Shown here piece by piece: positions 25,660 through 37,900 of a DNA stretch of 64,000 bases. The stretch is from Gaeumannomyces sp. JS-464 (taxonomy: Eukaryota > Ascomycota > Sordariomycetes > Magnaporthales > Magnaporthaceae), in assembly GCA_002197995.1 (NCBI GenBank), contig NGZR01000001.1, positions 8,370,001 through 8,434,000 of the forward strand, written 5' to 3'. A model generated the notes under the pieces. The model was not told where the DNA came from. It did not search any database and worked only from the letters and a program-made list of their open reading frames with translations. Each line of letters opens with the position of its first letter. Position 1 is the stretch's first letter. The position numbers were made by a program, and so were the translations under genes.

Positions 25660-26740
25660 TAAACTAAATGGGTTATTGCAATTACTACTAATACCGAATA
25701 AAGCATAGCAAAAAGTTATTATAAATTTCGTTATTAAACTTTCCTAATCCAAAAAACCGATAATTGGAGTAAAATATAACAATATATTAGTAATAATGAA
25801 TAAGTTTACCAAATATACCTTATTCCTACCATATAAGGAAAGTAATAACGTTACGGAGCTAGCGTACGTTTTTATTAAGCACGTAATAGCGGAACACGGC
25901 ATACCGGATCGTTTAATTACTAATAAAAATAAGCTGTTTATAAGCAAGTTTTAAAAAGGCTTACGGCCTTATTAAAAGCTAAGCATTTTTTATTTACAAC
26001 CTACCACTTTTAAATAAATGGATAAACGAAGCGAATAAACCAAACTAAAGCAATATTTACGTTACTACGTTAATTATAAATAAAATAACTAGGTATAATT
26101 ATTCCCTATAATTTAATTCGCTTATAACAATTTAATTTATAAAGGTATAAAAATTACACCGTTTTATGCGAATTACGGGTTTACGCTTATAACGTACAAA
26201 GAACTTAAAGTAAGAAAACATGCTTTAATAACGGAAATATAAGTAACGGAGCTTACCAAATTGCATAAACACTTTTAAACAAAGCTAAAAAAGCTACGGC
26301 ACCGTATAACTACTTAAGCAAATAAAAAAAAGATCGAAAAACCGACTTTTAAAAAAAGAGATAGCGTTTATTTTTCGACGCAATATTAAAACAAAACGAC
26401 CGAACGATAAACTAAACCATAAAAAATTAAAACCTTTTAAAGTATTAAAAAAAGTTTCGAACGTAAATTACAAATTCCAATTACCGCTAACTATAAAATC
26501 CCACCCGGTTTTTTATATTTCCTTATTCGAACTAGCGTTACCAGGCTTTAAAATAACGAATTAATGGAAATCGACCTAAATATAAGTACGAAATTAAAAA
26601 AATCGTAAACTATAAGCTAAAAAGCAAGCTTAAAAAGTACTTAATTAAATGGAAAAGGTACGGCCACGAAAAAAACACGTGGGAAAAAGGAACCGATTTT
26701 ATAAACTGTTAAAAAGCCCTAATAAAGTACCGGTAAAAGC
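25660..26740 (+). pseudogene. Gypsy-B integrase and chromodomain remnant
   Basis: Integrase core blocks lie at 25,780-26,090: a 'NKFTKYTLFLPY'-type stretch, then 'FIKHVIAEHGIPDRLITNKN' and a block matching 'HPQTDGQTER' in degenerate form. A 'NYKFQLPLTIKSHPVFYIS' segment follows near 26,460. The chromodomain occupies about 26,570-26,730 ('YEIKKIVNYKLKSK', 'KYLIKWKRYGHEKNTWE'). The aromatic cage region is well preserved. Confidence 0.85.
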
Positions 26741-26989
26741 ACTTATAAAAAGGTTAGCAAAAGAAAAAGGTTTTAAAAAAAAGTTTAATATCGTTAAACT
26801 TTTCCTTAAACGGTCGTGCTAGGATTCGAACCCGAAACTTCGGCAGGAAAACCTAATGCGCTATAAAACCTAAAAAAGTTATTAAGGGAATTACGACTTA
26901 CCACGGTTAAAAAAGGCAAACAAGTTTAGGTTAAAATTAACCTTAAATGCTTACCAGTTAGGAAAAACGGCAAAAGCTACGAATAGCTC

Positions 26990-27560
26990 GGGTTGCGAGG
27001 CAGCTTGGCAAACCCCCCGGTCGGCCTCCTCCCGTTCGATACGCTTTAACTTTTTTATAGCGTTAATGCCGCGCCGAAAAGCACGCATTTTTTTTTAAAC
27101 CACATTTTTTTTTACGTCCTTAAACGTTTAATGCCAGCGTTAACAGCGAAAAGCTCCCGTTTTACGATACGGCGCTTTTCCTTTTCTACCTCCAACTCGG
27201 CCTCCAGTTTTGCGTATTATTCCCCGATTTTTCGAAGCTGCGCGGAAAAGGGACCTAAAATGTCGCAACTTGTGCGGTTTCGACCGAAGCACTCCACGCA
27301 CCGCGATAAGTCCTAAAAAAAAGCTTTACACTTTTCGCGCTTTAAAACTTCGTGGTAAAAAAAATAAAAAGGCATTTCGATAAAAAAAAAAGAATTTAAG
27401 CAAGCAAGTTCTTACGTTAAAGGGTTTTTTTCGCAAAAGGACGTTTTCGCACCCGGCCAAACATTTTAATAGTTAAAAGGGAAAGGAAATAGTAAAAAAG
27501 GAAAATACTTACCAACTAACGAAAGGCGGGGCAGCAAAAAGTGGCTAAAAGGATTTGGCT
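26990..27560 (-). pseudogene. Antisense coiled-coil ORF with Cys motif inside Gypsy-B
   Basis: Opposite to pol, between the chromodomain and 3' LTR, the minus strand reads a C-x2-C-x6-C motif ('CVECFGRNRTSC'). A long charged helix follows ('LEAELEVEKEKRRIVKRE', then 'GIKRLRT'), and in another frame 'MRAFRRGIN'. From memory, similar Cys-motif/coiled-coil proteins are common among unnamed fungal ORFs near gypsy elements. I cannot assign a function. The plus-strand open frame 27131-27316 is its shadow. Stops and a frame change show it is dead. Confidence 0.55.
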
Positions 27561-27577
27561 TAAAAGGGGAAACCTAA

Positions 27578-28005
27578 TATTACGACTAGTATGCAAGCCC
27601 TACGATAGCAGGACGGGAAAGCACCAAATGGTGCCCCTGCCCCGCGCCAAAACACGTGGAATCACGTGGTTTAAGCGGGATTTGTAAATTTGTAATAGCT
27701 AAAAACAAAGCGACAAATCCAAGCAGGATTTATAAATTTGTGGTAGTTAAAACTAAAGCGACAAATCCAGGGAAGTTATTAGGGACGAATAACGTGTATA
27801 TAAAGGATGAATTTCCTACTATTTTAAATAGTTTTAACTAAGGCTTCGGCATTAGTTAACTTAAGTTAGCTCCCAAGCATCCCCTAGGGTAAGCAATTAA
27901 ATTATCCTTTTAAGTTACGTGTCCCCCTGTTTACTAGCACTAGCGTTACTGTCCTTTTCCACCCCCGAAGTGCCTTACCTTAAGAGCAAACCACTAATTG
28001 TAACA
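27578..28005 (+). repeat. 3' LTR of Gypsy-B
   Basis: 428 bp. It is the least mutated copy of this LTR family in the window. Confidence 0.93.
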
Positions 28006-28600
28006 TTCGAGGGGTAAGGGGGCGATGCCGGCGTTTATCGATCGGGTTAAAATGGCGCAAATTAAGGCTGTTTAGCTTTATTTGCGCGTAAAGCTCGCGA
28101 TTATCTTTTCCGCGGCCGTTGCGGCCGACCCGGAGGTTAAGCCCTTAAGCCGGGGGAAAAGGAAAAGCGCTATAGCGCGTAAAAGGCTTAGGGAAAGGGT
28201 AAGGTTAGGATTAAAAAAGGGGTATCGTTAAGGTGTAAAGTAAAGGGGGAAAGGAAAGGGGCACTTATGTCGGTGCCGACGCTGTGGAGGTTTTCCTGGC
28301 CTTGTTTAAGCCTTATTAGGTGTTGCGCGTTTCGCAACGGGAACGGCGTATTTGCGTGCGTATGCGTTAAAAAGCGCGGGGGCCGGTGCGGTAACGACGC
28401 GCTTTTTTAAACCGAGCGGCCTTTAAAAAAGCGTGCGCCACCCTATTAGTTAAGGGGGGGGGGGGGCTGTTAGCAACGACATGGTGCCGTCGCTAGCGCC
28501 GTTAGCGGGCGTGTTGTTAGTGTTAAGTCGTTGGGATTGGCGGGTGTTAAGGATTTGTATTTAATTTGGCAGTGTGCACTAATAGCGTAATGCCAAAAAT
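28006..28600 (-). mobile_element. LINE copy A, 5' part of ORF1 and 5' UTR
   Basis: The minus-strand reading just right of Gypsy-B ('NSLNLRHFNPIDKRRH') continues across the insertion into the ORF1 reading left of 20,809. The remainder (about 28,140-28,600) is purine-rich with a 12-base G run near 28,455 and is taken to be the LINE 5' leader. Its outer edge is not defined. This piece is less AT-rich than the rest of copy A. Confidence 0.5.
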
Positions 28601-28610
28601 TAGTGGATTT

Positions 28611-28965
28611 GAGGAGTAAGTAAGTAAGTAAGTAAATAAGTATATTTAACGTCGGTAAGTTGGGATTTACTAATCCCTGCCTTTTAAAAGGCATATAACG
28701 TGCTAGCGTTACTTAAGCTTATTACTAAGCTAATAATGCTATCGAAGCGGTTAACAAGTTTTAAACCCGAAAGCATACGGAGTTCGGGCCGCATTCCCGC
28801 GCTTTTTATTAGTTAGCGGGCAATCGGTAATAGGGCGAATAAACGCCAGGGCGTTATAAGCGCTAATGGTTGCTAAAAAAGCAGTCGGCCGGCAAAGTGC
28901 CAGGAAAGTGTAAGGCCGGGTAAAAGCGGGAGGGTTTTTGGGACCCCTTTTAAACCCGGCCAAAA
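28611..28965 (-). mobile_element. 5'-truncated LINE 3' end with (TTAC)n tail
   Basis: This is the third copy of the LINE 3' terminal region, parallel to 29,755-30,110 and to the inverted copy at 17,600-17,890. On the minus strand it carries the conserved hairpin GGGATTAGTAAATCCC just before a tail of TTAC units (28,617-28,640 on the plus strand as GTAA). Only about 350 bp of LINE is present. A target duplication was not identified. Confidence 0.72.
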
Positions 28966-29725
28966 AAAAGATCGGGGGTTAAGGAGCCTATTCCTAACCT
29001 AATGTGCTTTTTATATATTTTTCCTTACGCATCGAAACGATAAGCTGGGCGGTTTGCCATTGTAAAATAGTTCGTATACGATATAAATGGCAAATAAAAC
29101 CGCGTTAGGATTTTAAAAATTTTGCGCGTACGTGCTTATGCAATAAGCTAAACTTGCGCCGTACGTATCGTTAGGATGCGGTTAATTAAAAAAAAATCGC
29201 GAGGATGGTAAAAACGCGAAATCGCGAGGATGGCGAGGACGAAAAGTCGCGAAAATGGCGGGGGACGGCGGCGGCCGGGCCGGTTATTCGTTTAATGTGT
29301 TTTAACTGCTTGCCGGCCTGCAGTTTTTTTATGCATTTCGGAATCGTTTCGGCTCGGTGCGCAAGGCGAAAGCGAAAAGGAAGTTAAAAGGCGGTTTATT
29401 AATGCGCGGAGGTTGGAGCACCCCGATTGTCGAAGGTTTCGGCGCGCGCGAAGCGCGCTTTAAGCGATAAAGTGCAGGCCTTTTCCTCGATTAGCAATAG
29501 GCACACTTATACCGTTATTAGCCATTTTCTGCTTTTTAGCCCAGTTGTGTTACCGGCGTCGTTGTTAAAAGGAGTTGGAAAACGCGGGTTAAATAAAGCT
29601 AAATGGCTTATTAAACCCTATTATGCAGCGGCTTATTTTTAATAGCTTTAACATTAAAATGGCCGGGATTTTTTAACGGCTATTAACAATGGGTTCGATA
29701 GGAAATTTTTTCGAAAAGAAAGTGG
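28966..29725. other. No recognisable gene
   Basis: About 760 bp between two LINE 3' ends. It contains a few imperfect repeats of CGCGAGGATGG (29,195-29,250) and GC-richer patches. Short plus-strand open frames at 29205-29387 and 29427-29642 resemble nothing I know. It may be the pre-insertion sequence between two LINE insertions. Confidence 0.4.
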
Positions 29726-29815
29726 TGGATTCGAGGAGAGAGAAAGAGAAAAAGAAAGTATATTTTACGTTAGCTAATCGGGATTTACCAATCTTTGCTT
29801 TTTAAAAGGCATATA
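29726..29815 (-). other. LINE 3' hairpin and simple-sequence tail
   Basis: All three LINE 3' ends share, on the sense strand, a GCCTTTT...AAGC element, a short stem-loop (GGGATTAGTAAATCCC in two copies, slightly mutated here) and an ACGTTAAAT-type sequence. A different simple repeat follows in each: CTCTC/T runs, TTAC units, or TTTCTC. The shared hairpin just before the tail suggests the site recognised by the LINE reverse transcriptase. The role is inferred from better studied LINEs. Confidence 0.55.
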
Positions 29816-32341
29816 ACGTGTTAGCGCTATTTAAGCTATATATATTAAGCTATAGTGCTGCTATTTCGGCGGCTAGCAAATTAAACCTAAAGGCATACGG
29901 AGGTCGGGCCGTATTCCAGCGCTCCTTATTAGTAAGCGGGCAATCGGCAAAAAGGCGTATAAAACACCGGGGCGCTATAAGCGCAGCGGTGGTAATAGTG
30001 CGTTCGGCCGGCGGGTGTGCCGGGAAAAAAGGGCGAAGTTAAACGGGGGGTTTTTAAAACCACCTTTAGGTTCGGCCGGGGTTGCGGGGAATTAGCGAGC
30101 TTATTATTAATCCGGGTGGTATAAAAAAAAGGTGTAAATGCTAAAGGAAAAAGATATAAATAGTGTGCGGGTTATTATGCCTTGTTATTATCGTTCGGCG
30201 ATGGTAAAATAATTAATGGCTTTAACGAACGAAGCAAAAAGGAGGGGCTTTTATAACAGCCGTTTTCAATACCCGGGTTTATTAAAGATTAAGGCGGGGT
30301 TCGCCACAAGCTATTTGTTTTTTTTTGCTTTAGCCAGTTTGCAAAATACAAAGTAGGAAGGGGATTTATTTTTCCCATAACGGTACGGGTTATCGTTTTT
30401 ATGTTTAAAGTTTCGGTAGTACTAGTCGAAATTCCCATGGCTTATACGTGCGGCTATTAGCCGTTATAATACTTTCCGGTGTAATTGCAAAACGTTAGGT
30501 AAGCGTTATGGTGTTAACGGGAGGCTTATAGCCTTATATCGTTCCGGGAGGTTACTTTTAAACCAAACGTTCCAAGCGTTCCGGGCTCTTTTCCGGGCCA
30601 AAGCTTTAACGCCGGCCATTATTAGTTTAACATATTAAAGTACCGGGAAGGCCGTGTTAAGCTTTGCTTTAGCGTCGGCTTTTTCGTTTTCGGGAATTTT
30701 TATATAACCCGGGGATTAACGAACGTATATACGGTATTTATTTATAAAGTAATAAACTTTTTTAAAAGCTTTTTGCGAGTTATTAAAAGCCGTGCTTAAA
30801 AAGCCGTTAACCGCCGAGGTGTTATCGAAGCACAAATGGTAAATGCAGTTGTAAAAGTTCCAAATAGTTTTACGAAAGCCTATTGGGGCTTTTTCCGCCT
30901 TACCGTCGAATATTTTAGCAAAATGCGCCAGCTTACCGTAATTAAAAAGTTTACGTTAACCGGTTTAATATATTACCCAGCCGTATTTAATTATTTCGTT
31001 TTCCGTTTTAAACCCGTCGTTATAAATTATAACGCTTATAAAGGGAAGGGTGTTTAATTACGCTATAAATGCTTTAACGGCTGTTTGCTTTTTTTATATA
31101 ACCACCGTAAACCTTATATATTTATAAAAGAAGTAAGCCGGGCGAATGTAAATTGGAAAAAGTTTAACTGTTTTTTGCAAGCAAGTCGTTTGCTTACCGG
31201 GCAGGCCTGCTTTAAACCTTCGAGCGTTAATCGTCGGTTTAACCGCTGCGGTTAAAAGGTGGGATTTTAAAACCGTATTAATGCGAGCCGCAAAACGAAG
31301 GCAAATTTGTTTTAAAAGCGTTTCGGCGCCCGGAATGCCGAATTTGTAATGCAAAGCTTTTATCAGTATGGTTTTCCAAACTAGTACCACTGTTTAAAAG
31401 GACGTAATTAAGGCTTTATTAACCCGTTCGATTAGGTGGCTTTAACGGATATATTATTATTATGCGGGCTTATATAAACGTGGTTTAGTTTTGCCCTTAT
31501 ATTACATTTTGGCCTTATATAGTGTTATTAAGATACTAACCGTTATAACGGCTTTATATACCGATTACGCCGGTAACCCTTTTGCCGAATAAGTAAGCTT
31601 TCGAAAATAATTAACGACGTTTAAAGCTTTTACAACCCTATTATTAACGTGCGGCCCGAAATTAAGCCTTTAGTTAAAAAAAACGCCTAACTATTGTAAA
31701 ATTGCCGGGCTTTTAAGGCTTTTTGCAGCTTATTATATAGTTAAGCCCTCGGTTTTAACCGCCGGGGTCGTAAGGTTTTTTTGCTTAGAAAAATGCATAA
31801 GTTCGCATTTTCCCGGGTTAAAAGCAACTTTATTAGCCTTATTTTAACGTAGGATTTCCGTTACCGTTACCCTTGTTTTACAAAAGCACTTTTTCAGGGA
31901 GTTGCCCGTTACGCATATACCTATATCGTTCGCGTATTCGTACTTTACTGCTTTCGCTTTAAATAGGATTTTAGCTATATATAGCATAAATAAAACTAGT
32001 AAAGCCGGTAACCTTTAGGGTAACCCGTAGTTCGGGGAAAAAGGGGTTGTTATAACGTCTTTTAAACGCATTTAAATTAGCTTATCCCTTGCAAAAGATA
32101 ATACTTAGCGTACTACCGTTAGGTTTCATTTTTAATTTAACAGCTTCCGAAAAAGCCTCCAGTAAAGTACGGCGTCGAAAGCTTTTTATACGTTTATTAT
32201 AACGAGGGCGGCGGTTTTATAGCTTTAAAGTGCGCGTTTTACCTCGTAAGCCACGCATGCCGTTAAATCGGTAGCGGCCTTTTTAAAGGTCGCCCCGGCG
32301 TGTTACGAGGCTATTAGCCCGTGTTATAGCGCGAAAAACGC

Positions 32342-32770
32342 TGTTACGACCGGCATGCAAGCCTCGTTAGTAGTTAAGGAAAAAGGAAAAGGGGCAGTAG
32401 GACTTACCCCGTATTAAAAAACAACCGGGGTTACGTAACGCGCACGTAATAAAATAACAAATCCAAAGCTTTATGGATTTATAACAAAGTAACAAATCCA
32501 AAAATTTGCGAATTTATAACAAAGTAACAAATTTAAAAATTACGAAGCAAAGGTAAACGAGTATATAAAGGGATGGATTTTTTACTGCTTTAAGTAGCTT
32601 TAATTAAAGCTTCGGTATTAGTTAACTTAAGTTAGCTCCTAAGCATTCCCTAAGGTAAGCAATTAAATTGTCCTTTTAAGTTACGTGTTCCTTTTGCAAC
32701 TAAACGTACCGATATTGTCCTATCCACCCCCGAAGTGCCCTAATTTAAAAGCAAACCCCTAATTGTAACA
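32342..32770 (+). mobile_element. Solo LTR of the Gypsy-B family
   Basis: A 429-bp sequence beginning TGTTACGACC and ending GTAACA, matching the Gypsy-B LTR end to end, with no internal element. It is flanked by AACGC (32,337-32,341) and AACGT (32,771-32,775), a 5-bp duplication differing by one C-to-T. It interrupts the RT of LINE copy B exactly where LINE copy A (near 16,830) is continuous. Solo LTRs form by recombination between the two LTRs of one element. Confidence 0.92.
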
Positions 32771-34502
32771 AACGTTATCCGCGAAGCCATTAAACGTTCC
32801 AGCTTTTTTTTAAGCACGGAAGTAAAGCTATTAGGCGGTAGGATTTCAAATCCGTTATATCCGATTTGTTCGGCTTTTATAACATAACTACTTCCGCTAT
32901 ACGGAAAAGGCTTAAATGGTGCCCGGCTTTTAGGCATACTTCGAAAAAAGCCTTTACGTATTCCCTTATTGCCGGCTATGCCGCCGTTAGCAGCTTAACT
33001 AATAAGGAGTTAATGTTTAAAGCCGTGTTTACCGTGCTAATAATGCATTTCCGGCACTTTTTTAACGGGACGCCGGGGTTCCACGGGACTTGTGCGATTT
33101 TTTAAAAAGCCCTTTAACGTAACGGATTTTTTTATAGGTCGTCCTCCGCCGTAAACCTACGGAGGATTTTACGGCTTAACGCTTTCGCTTTATCCTTTAG
33201 CGTTACGATAACCTTCCCGTCGATATTTAATAAGGGGAGCCGTATAACAAGCGTAAGTTTATGCCATTTTATAATACGGTATAACGCTGCCAAGGAATCG
33301 ATTTTTTTAGTACGTTAACTTAATGCTGTTTTTTAACTGCCCGAACCGTTGCTTTTAACGCGTGGGCCTCGGCCGTACCAAGCCCGCTCCCCGCCGTAGC
33401 TTTCGCTAAATCCCGCTATGTGGTAGCGCACTTTTCGTTCCATTACGGTTAGTTTATACTTTTAATTTTAAGCTTTTTACCGAAAGTAGCTAGCGCATTT
33501 TTTAACAGGTTTATTAATGCTTTAATTGCTTTATCCAAGTAATTTGTAACGTGCGAGCTTATAAATTCCGGTAAAATGCCGGCTTTAAAACCCGTTAACA
33601 GCGGCAAACTGCCGGCCCCGGTTATTACTACGTTCGTAAACATTAGTAATTTATCGTTTAAAAAGCGTAATACGCCGGTAGTCCGGCGTAGCGTTATTGG
33701 GATAAAGGATTTCGATTCGTATTATGCGGTGGTTTAAATTAGTTGTTAGCACGGGGTCGATTTCCGCTATTACTAACGGGGCGTTAATAAAGGTAAAGTT
33801 TAACACACTTTTTTAATCGTATATGGGCTTGCTTAAATAGGTAAATAAAAAAAAGTTGCAAAAATTAGCTTATTAGGCTATCTTTTTACCTTAATTCCTA
33901 TTACTTTAAGCCGGGTTTTATGCCGGGAACGAAGCGTTAAAGTTTTTAATTACGATGCATTTTATTATTAAGCGCTAACGTAATAACAAGTTTAAAAAAG
34001 GTTCCAAAAGGTTTTTAAAAGCTTATATACGTTAACGAAAATGCACTTGAAAATAGCAAGTTAAAAAATATTTCGCGTGTTATTCGCCGGTTTATCCGCA
34101 ATTAGTTAAAGCTTTAAATCTTTCCGTACGTAGGTTATTACCCGGGGTTTAATTTAATAGTTATGCTAATTATTTACCGGGGTAAACAGCTTATATAACG
34201 GGTAAATATAGTATAAATTTCCTTTTTTAAGCGTTAGGAGGCTTTTGCATTAATACCACGTCGATTTTCCGGTTTTAACATAATTGGAGCAAAATCGCCG
34301 CCGTTGCCCAATTGCGACGAACGTTCGCTTAAACGGCGGTTAAAGCTTGGTAGCGTTCGAGGCAAGGCCCCGGGCGCCGGGCTTTATTCCTATATGCTGT
34401 TATCCGGTTGGCTTTTAGCATATGTAAAAGTGGCGGTAATGTATTAAGGGGTTTAACTTTAAGGTTGTTAACCGGCGGGCACGCCGGCGCTTTCCGGGGC
34501 GT

Positions 34503-34926
34503 TATTACGACCGCGTTTTTAAAAAAGGGATACGGGGCGGCCCAAAGCAAAAGGAAAGGCTAAAGCGACCCATTTTAATGCCCGATTACGTAATTACTTA
34601 TTACGTACCTAACGCAAAATATGTTAGTTATAAATATAGCTTATATATTTTACAAGGATATATTAGCTATAAATATAGCCAATATATTTAAGGAAGTTGT
34701 AAAGTAAACGAAGTTATTATAAAAAAAGGGAGGATTTCCTATTATTTTAAATAGCTTTAATTAAAACGTTTACATTAGTTAACTTAAGTTTGCTTTTAAG
34801 CATTTCTTAAAGCAAGTAATTAAATTATCCTTTTAAGTTACGTATTTCTTTTATACTTAAACCAGCGATATTGTCCTATCCACCCCCGAAATGCTTTATT
34901 TTAAAAGCAAACCTTTAATTGTAACA
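34503..34926 (+). repeat. 5' LTR of Gypsy-C
   Basis: 424 bp, starting TATTACGACC (TG to TA change at the end) and ending GTAACA. Same family as 20809-21236. No partner LTR with a matching duplication was found. Confidence 0.88.
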
Positions 34927-37900
34927 TTTTAATTAATCCTATTTAATACGTCGTTAAAAGGAAAAATAATGCAATTATAACAAGCAGTAATAAAAAGCTT
35001 AAAAAGGGAAAAACCACGGTTTTTACTTTTAACGGTGTTAAATACAACCTAGAAAAAGCCATTAATACGGCTAACCTTTTTAAGTTTATAACGAACGAAA
35101 TCGCTAAAAGTTAAACCGAAATAAAGCAATTTATTACGAAATTGGTATTTTTCGAAGCACTTATCGCAATCCGAGCGTATAAGTTCCCGTCGCCAAATTT
35201 TTACGAAAAGGAAAACGGCAAATTTAAAACGTTTTTTACTAAATGCAAAAACTACTTTAAGTTTTACAAACAGCAGTTTGTAAACGAAAAGTAAAAAGTC
35301 GTTTACGTTATTATTAAGCTAAACGGCAAAGTGAAAAAATGGTTTTAACCGATTTAAAGCGATTATTTTAAAAAATACGAAAATAGCTAGGAAATTATTA
35401 AAATCATTTTCGCTAATTTCGAAACTTTCGGAAAAAAAGTTGAAAAAGTGTTTAAAATAATCGACGAAACCCAAATTGCCGAAAAAAACCTACTGGCTTT
35501 TAAATAATAAAAGTTTGCAATTAAATACGTTGCAAACTTTTAACGAATTAGTATTAAATTTAATTAAAACGACGCCACGTTAATATTATATTTTTATAAC
35601 GGATTGCGCGAAAACGTAAAAGATAAATTCGCGAAGCAAAATCGCTTAAAAATTTTTACGGATTACGTTAAAACCTCGGTTCGTGTTAGCAATAAATTGT
35701 ACGAACGATAATAGGAAAAAAAAGGATATGGTTGTAAAAATGTGGCATAAATTAATAAAATTAACTAAAAAAAGGCTAAATAATAACCTATTACGGTTTA
35801 CGGAACGCATTTAAACTTTATGGATTTTAATGTAAAAATTACTTATTAGTAATAAAGGCAGTAAAAAAAGCAAAAGCAAAACTTGAAAAACGGGAAATGC
35901 TTTAAATACGGCCAAACCGGCCATATTAAAACGAACTGCTTTTAGCGGGATAATAACCGCTAAGTAGCTAACTTTTAGCGAACGTAAAAAAGTTTAACAT
36001 ATAAAAAATTATACCTCGGGTTAGCGTTTAGCTGGATATGCTGTTATAACGAACTATATGTTATATATTAATTCGATAAAAAAGCTACTAAATAATACCT
36101 TCGAAAACTACGAAATATCGCTATATTTAAAGTTATAAAAGTTAAATGCGATAGCGAAAGCGAATAGTGCGTTGCTTTTAAGCTTACGAATTTAAAAATA
36201 AAAAACGACGCCGCTTTTCGTAAAGCTTAGGGAAAAGCAGCCTTAGCAAGCGATATAAAAAAAAGAAAGGTTTAATAAAAAAAAGCTTTTAAATTAAACT
36301 TATTTTTTCCGCGAACTTAACAATTTAAATACCGACGCGAAAGTAAACCGAAATGGTTAAAACTTCGGAACGACCGAGTTTTAAAAACGAGCAAAAAGCT
36401 TAAACGGCGTAACTTTTATACTTATAATCCTTAAAAACTAAGCAAGTTGGAACGATTAGCGCGCTTTTACGCTTTTCGAAATCTCGAAATGTTTTTAAAA
36501 CGTTAGGGTTTTAAAACACCTCGACAAACTATTATACCACGCCACCCCGGTTAAAAAGGACGACGGCTAACTTTTATTATGGTTTATTAACGATTAAAAA
36601 GTTAAAAACGCAAATACCAAATTTAAAAATGCAAACCATTAAAAGGTGCACTTTTAAAACCACTTTAGCATCGATTTAACACACTTTAGATATTTATACC
36701 TTTTTAAACAAAATGTATTTATAAAAAATGCAAATTCCATTTTAAATTTAAATTAAAATACGATTTTTTTTATAAAAGTTTAAAAATAAACCTAAAATTA
36801 AACTACGGCTAGTATTTCAATTGCTACGGTAAAAACCAACCGATATTAACATATTCGTTACAACTTTTAAACCTAGCAAATGGTATTTAATGCTATGCGT
36901 TATAAGTACATTCGATTAAGGAAAGTGCGAAACCGAAAAATGCAAAAAGCATATGGCATAAAAGGCGAAAGCTTAGCATTAGGGGGTTATACGAGCGTAT
37001 ATCCCGTTTAACCCGAATAAAAGAACGAACGTACGGTATTTGTTCCTTTTATTAAAAAATTAAAAAAACCACCCGAGTAAAAAGTACGGTATAAAAAGCG
37101 AAAACCGATAAAAACTTTCGCGATAGCAAAATCGAATTAACCGTACGATTTATTAACGTTTCGAATGAAATATTAAAAAAAGGAAATTACGGTAATAATC
37201 GACTGCGGAATATAAAGTAATTATATATCGCTATAAACGGTTAAACGGTATAAAGTTTTTACAAATCGAAAACGTTAACCGTATTAATTAAAAACGGTTA
37301 AAAAAATACTTATCGTTTATAATAAGGGATAAATCGACCGAAAAATATAACTAGTAATATTACGCACCCAAAATGGGGAAAACGTTACTATTATATTGGA
37401 TAAATTAAATATAAAAAAAGGAAACGTTGTTTTCGGAATTTTTTAGTTTAAAAAAAAATTTACGGATAAATTAAACCACCGGTTAGGTTTAATAAAAAAA
37501 GCTATAAATAATTAAAACGGTTTATTAATTACGAACTTTAAACCGTAAGCATAAAAAGTAATAAAAAAAAGTTACGACGGTAATAAAATTTAACAATCCA
37601 CTTTTACATTTAATATTAACAAATACACGATTATTTAAAATGGAAAGCGATTAAAACGACCAAAATAATATAAATAAACAGCTCGCGAATATTTTAAAAA
37701 AAAATACCACAAATACGAAAAGTTATTCCGGAAAAACCTAAAAACGGTACTTCCTAAATATAAACCGTTTAATTTTAAAATTAAGTTTAAATTAAGGACG
37801 TAATTTAAATATTAAAAATTGTATTAAGTTAGCCCCCGATAATAAAAAGTGCTAAAAAAACAATTTAAGGAAAACTTACGAAAAGGATATATTAAACCTT

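Larger units (their letters stand above)
20809..28005 (+). mobile_element. Gypsy-B: full-length Ty3/gypsy chromovirus
   Basis: Two LTRs of exactly 428 bp (20809-21236 and 27578-28005) bound a 7.2-kb element. They start TGTTACGACC (TATTACGACT at the right) and end GTAACA. The putative duplication is TTTAA on the left and TTCGA on the right, compatible with two transitions in one copy. The order is gag with zinc knuckle, protease region, RT, RNase H, integrase, chromodomain and an antisense ORF. The right LTR is visibly less mutated than the left. It sits in ORF1 of LINE copy A. Confidence 0.93.
29726..34502 (-). mobile_element. LINE copy B: Tad/I-like LINE, truncated at its 5' side
   Basis: On the minus strand, from the right: endonuclease and linker (34,502-33,200), RT fingers (33,100-32,771), solo LTR, RT palm with 'YEYANDIGICV' (near 31,930), thumb (31,390-31,094), and RNase H. 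RNase H shows 'FDNTSAVNGFLSTAF', then 'YIKIPENEKADAKAK' near 30,680. The C-terminal zinc block reads 'HGNFD' with 'YGKNKSPSYFVFC' near 30,330-30,440. The 3' UTR ends in a polypyrimidine tail at about 29,730. Gypsy-C removes the ORF1 end. Short open frames along it are fragments or shadows. Confidence 0.85.
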
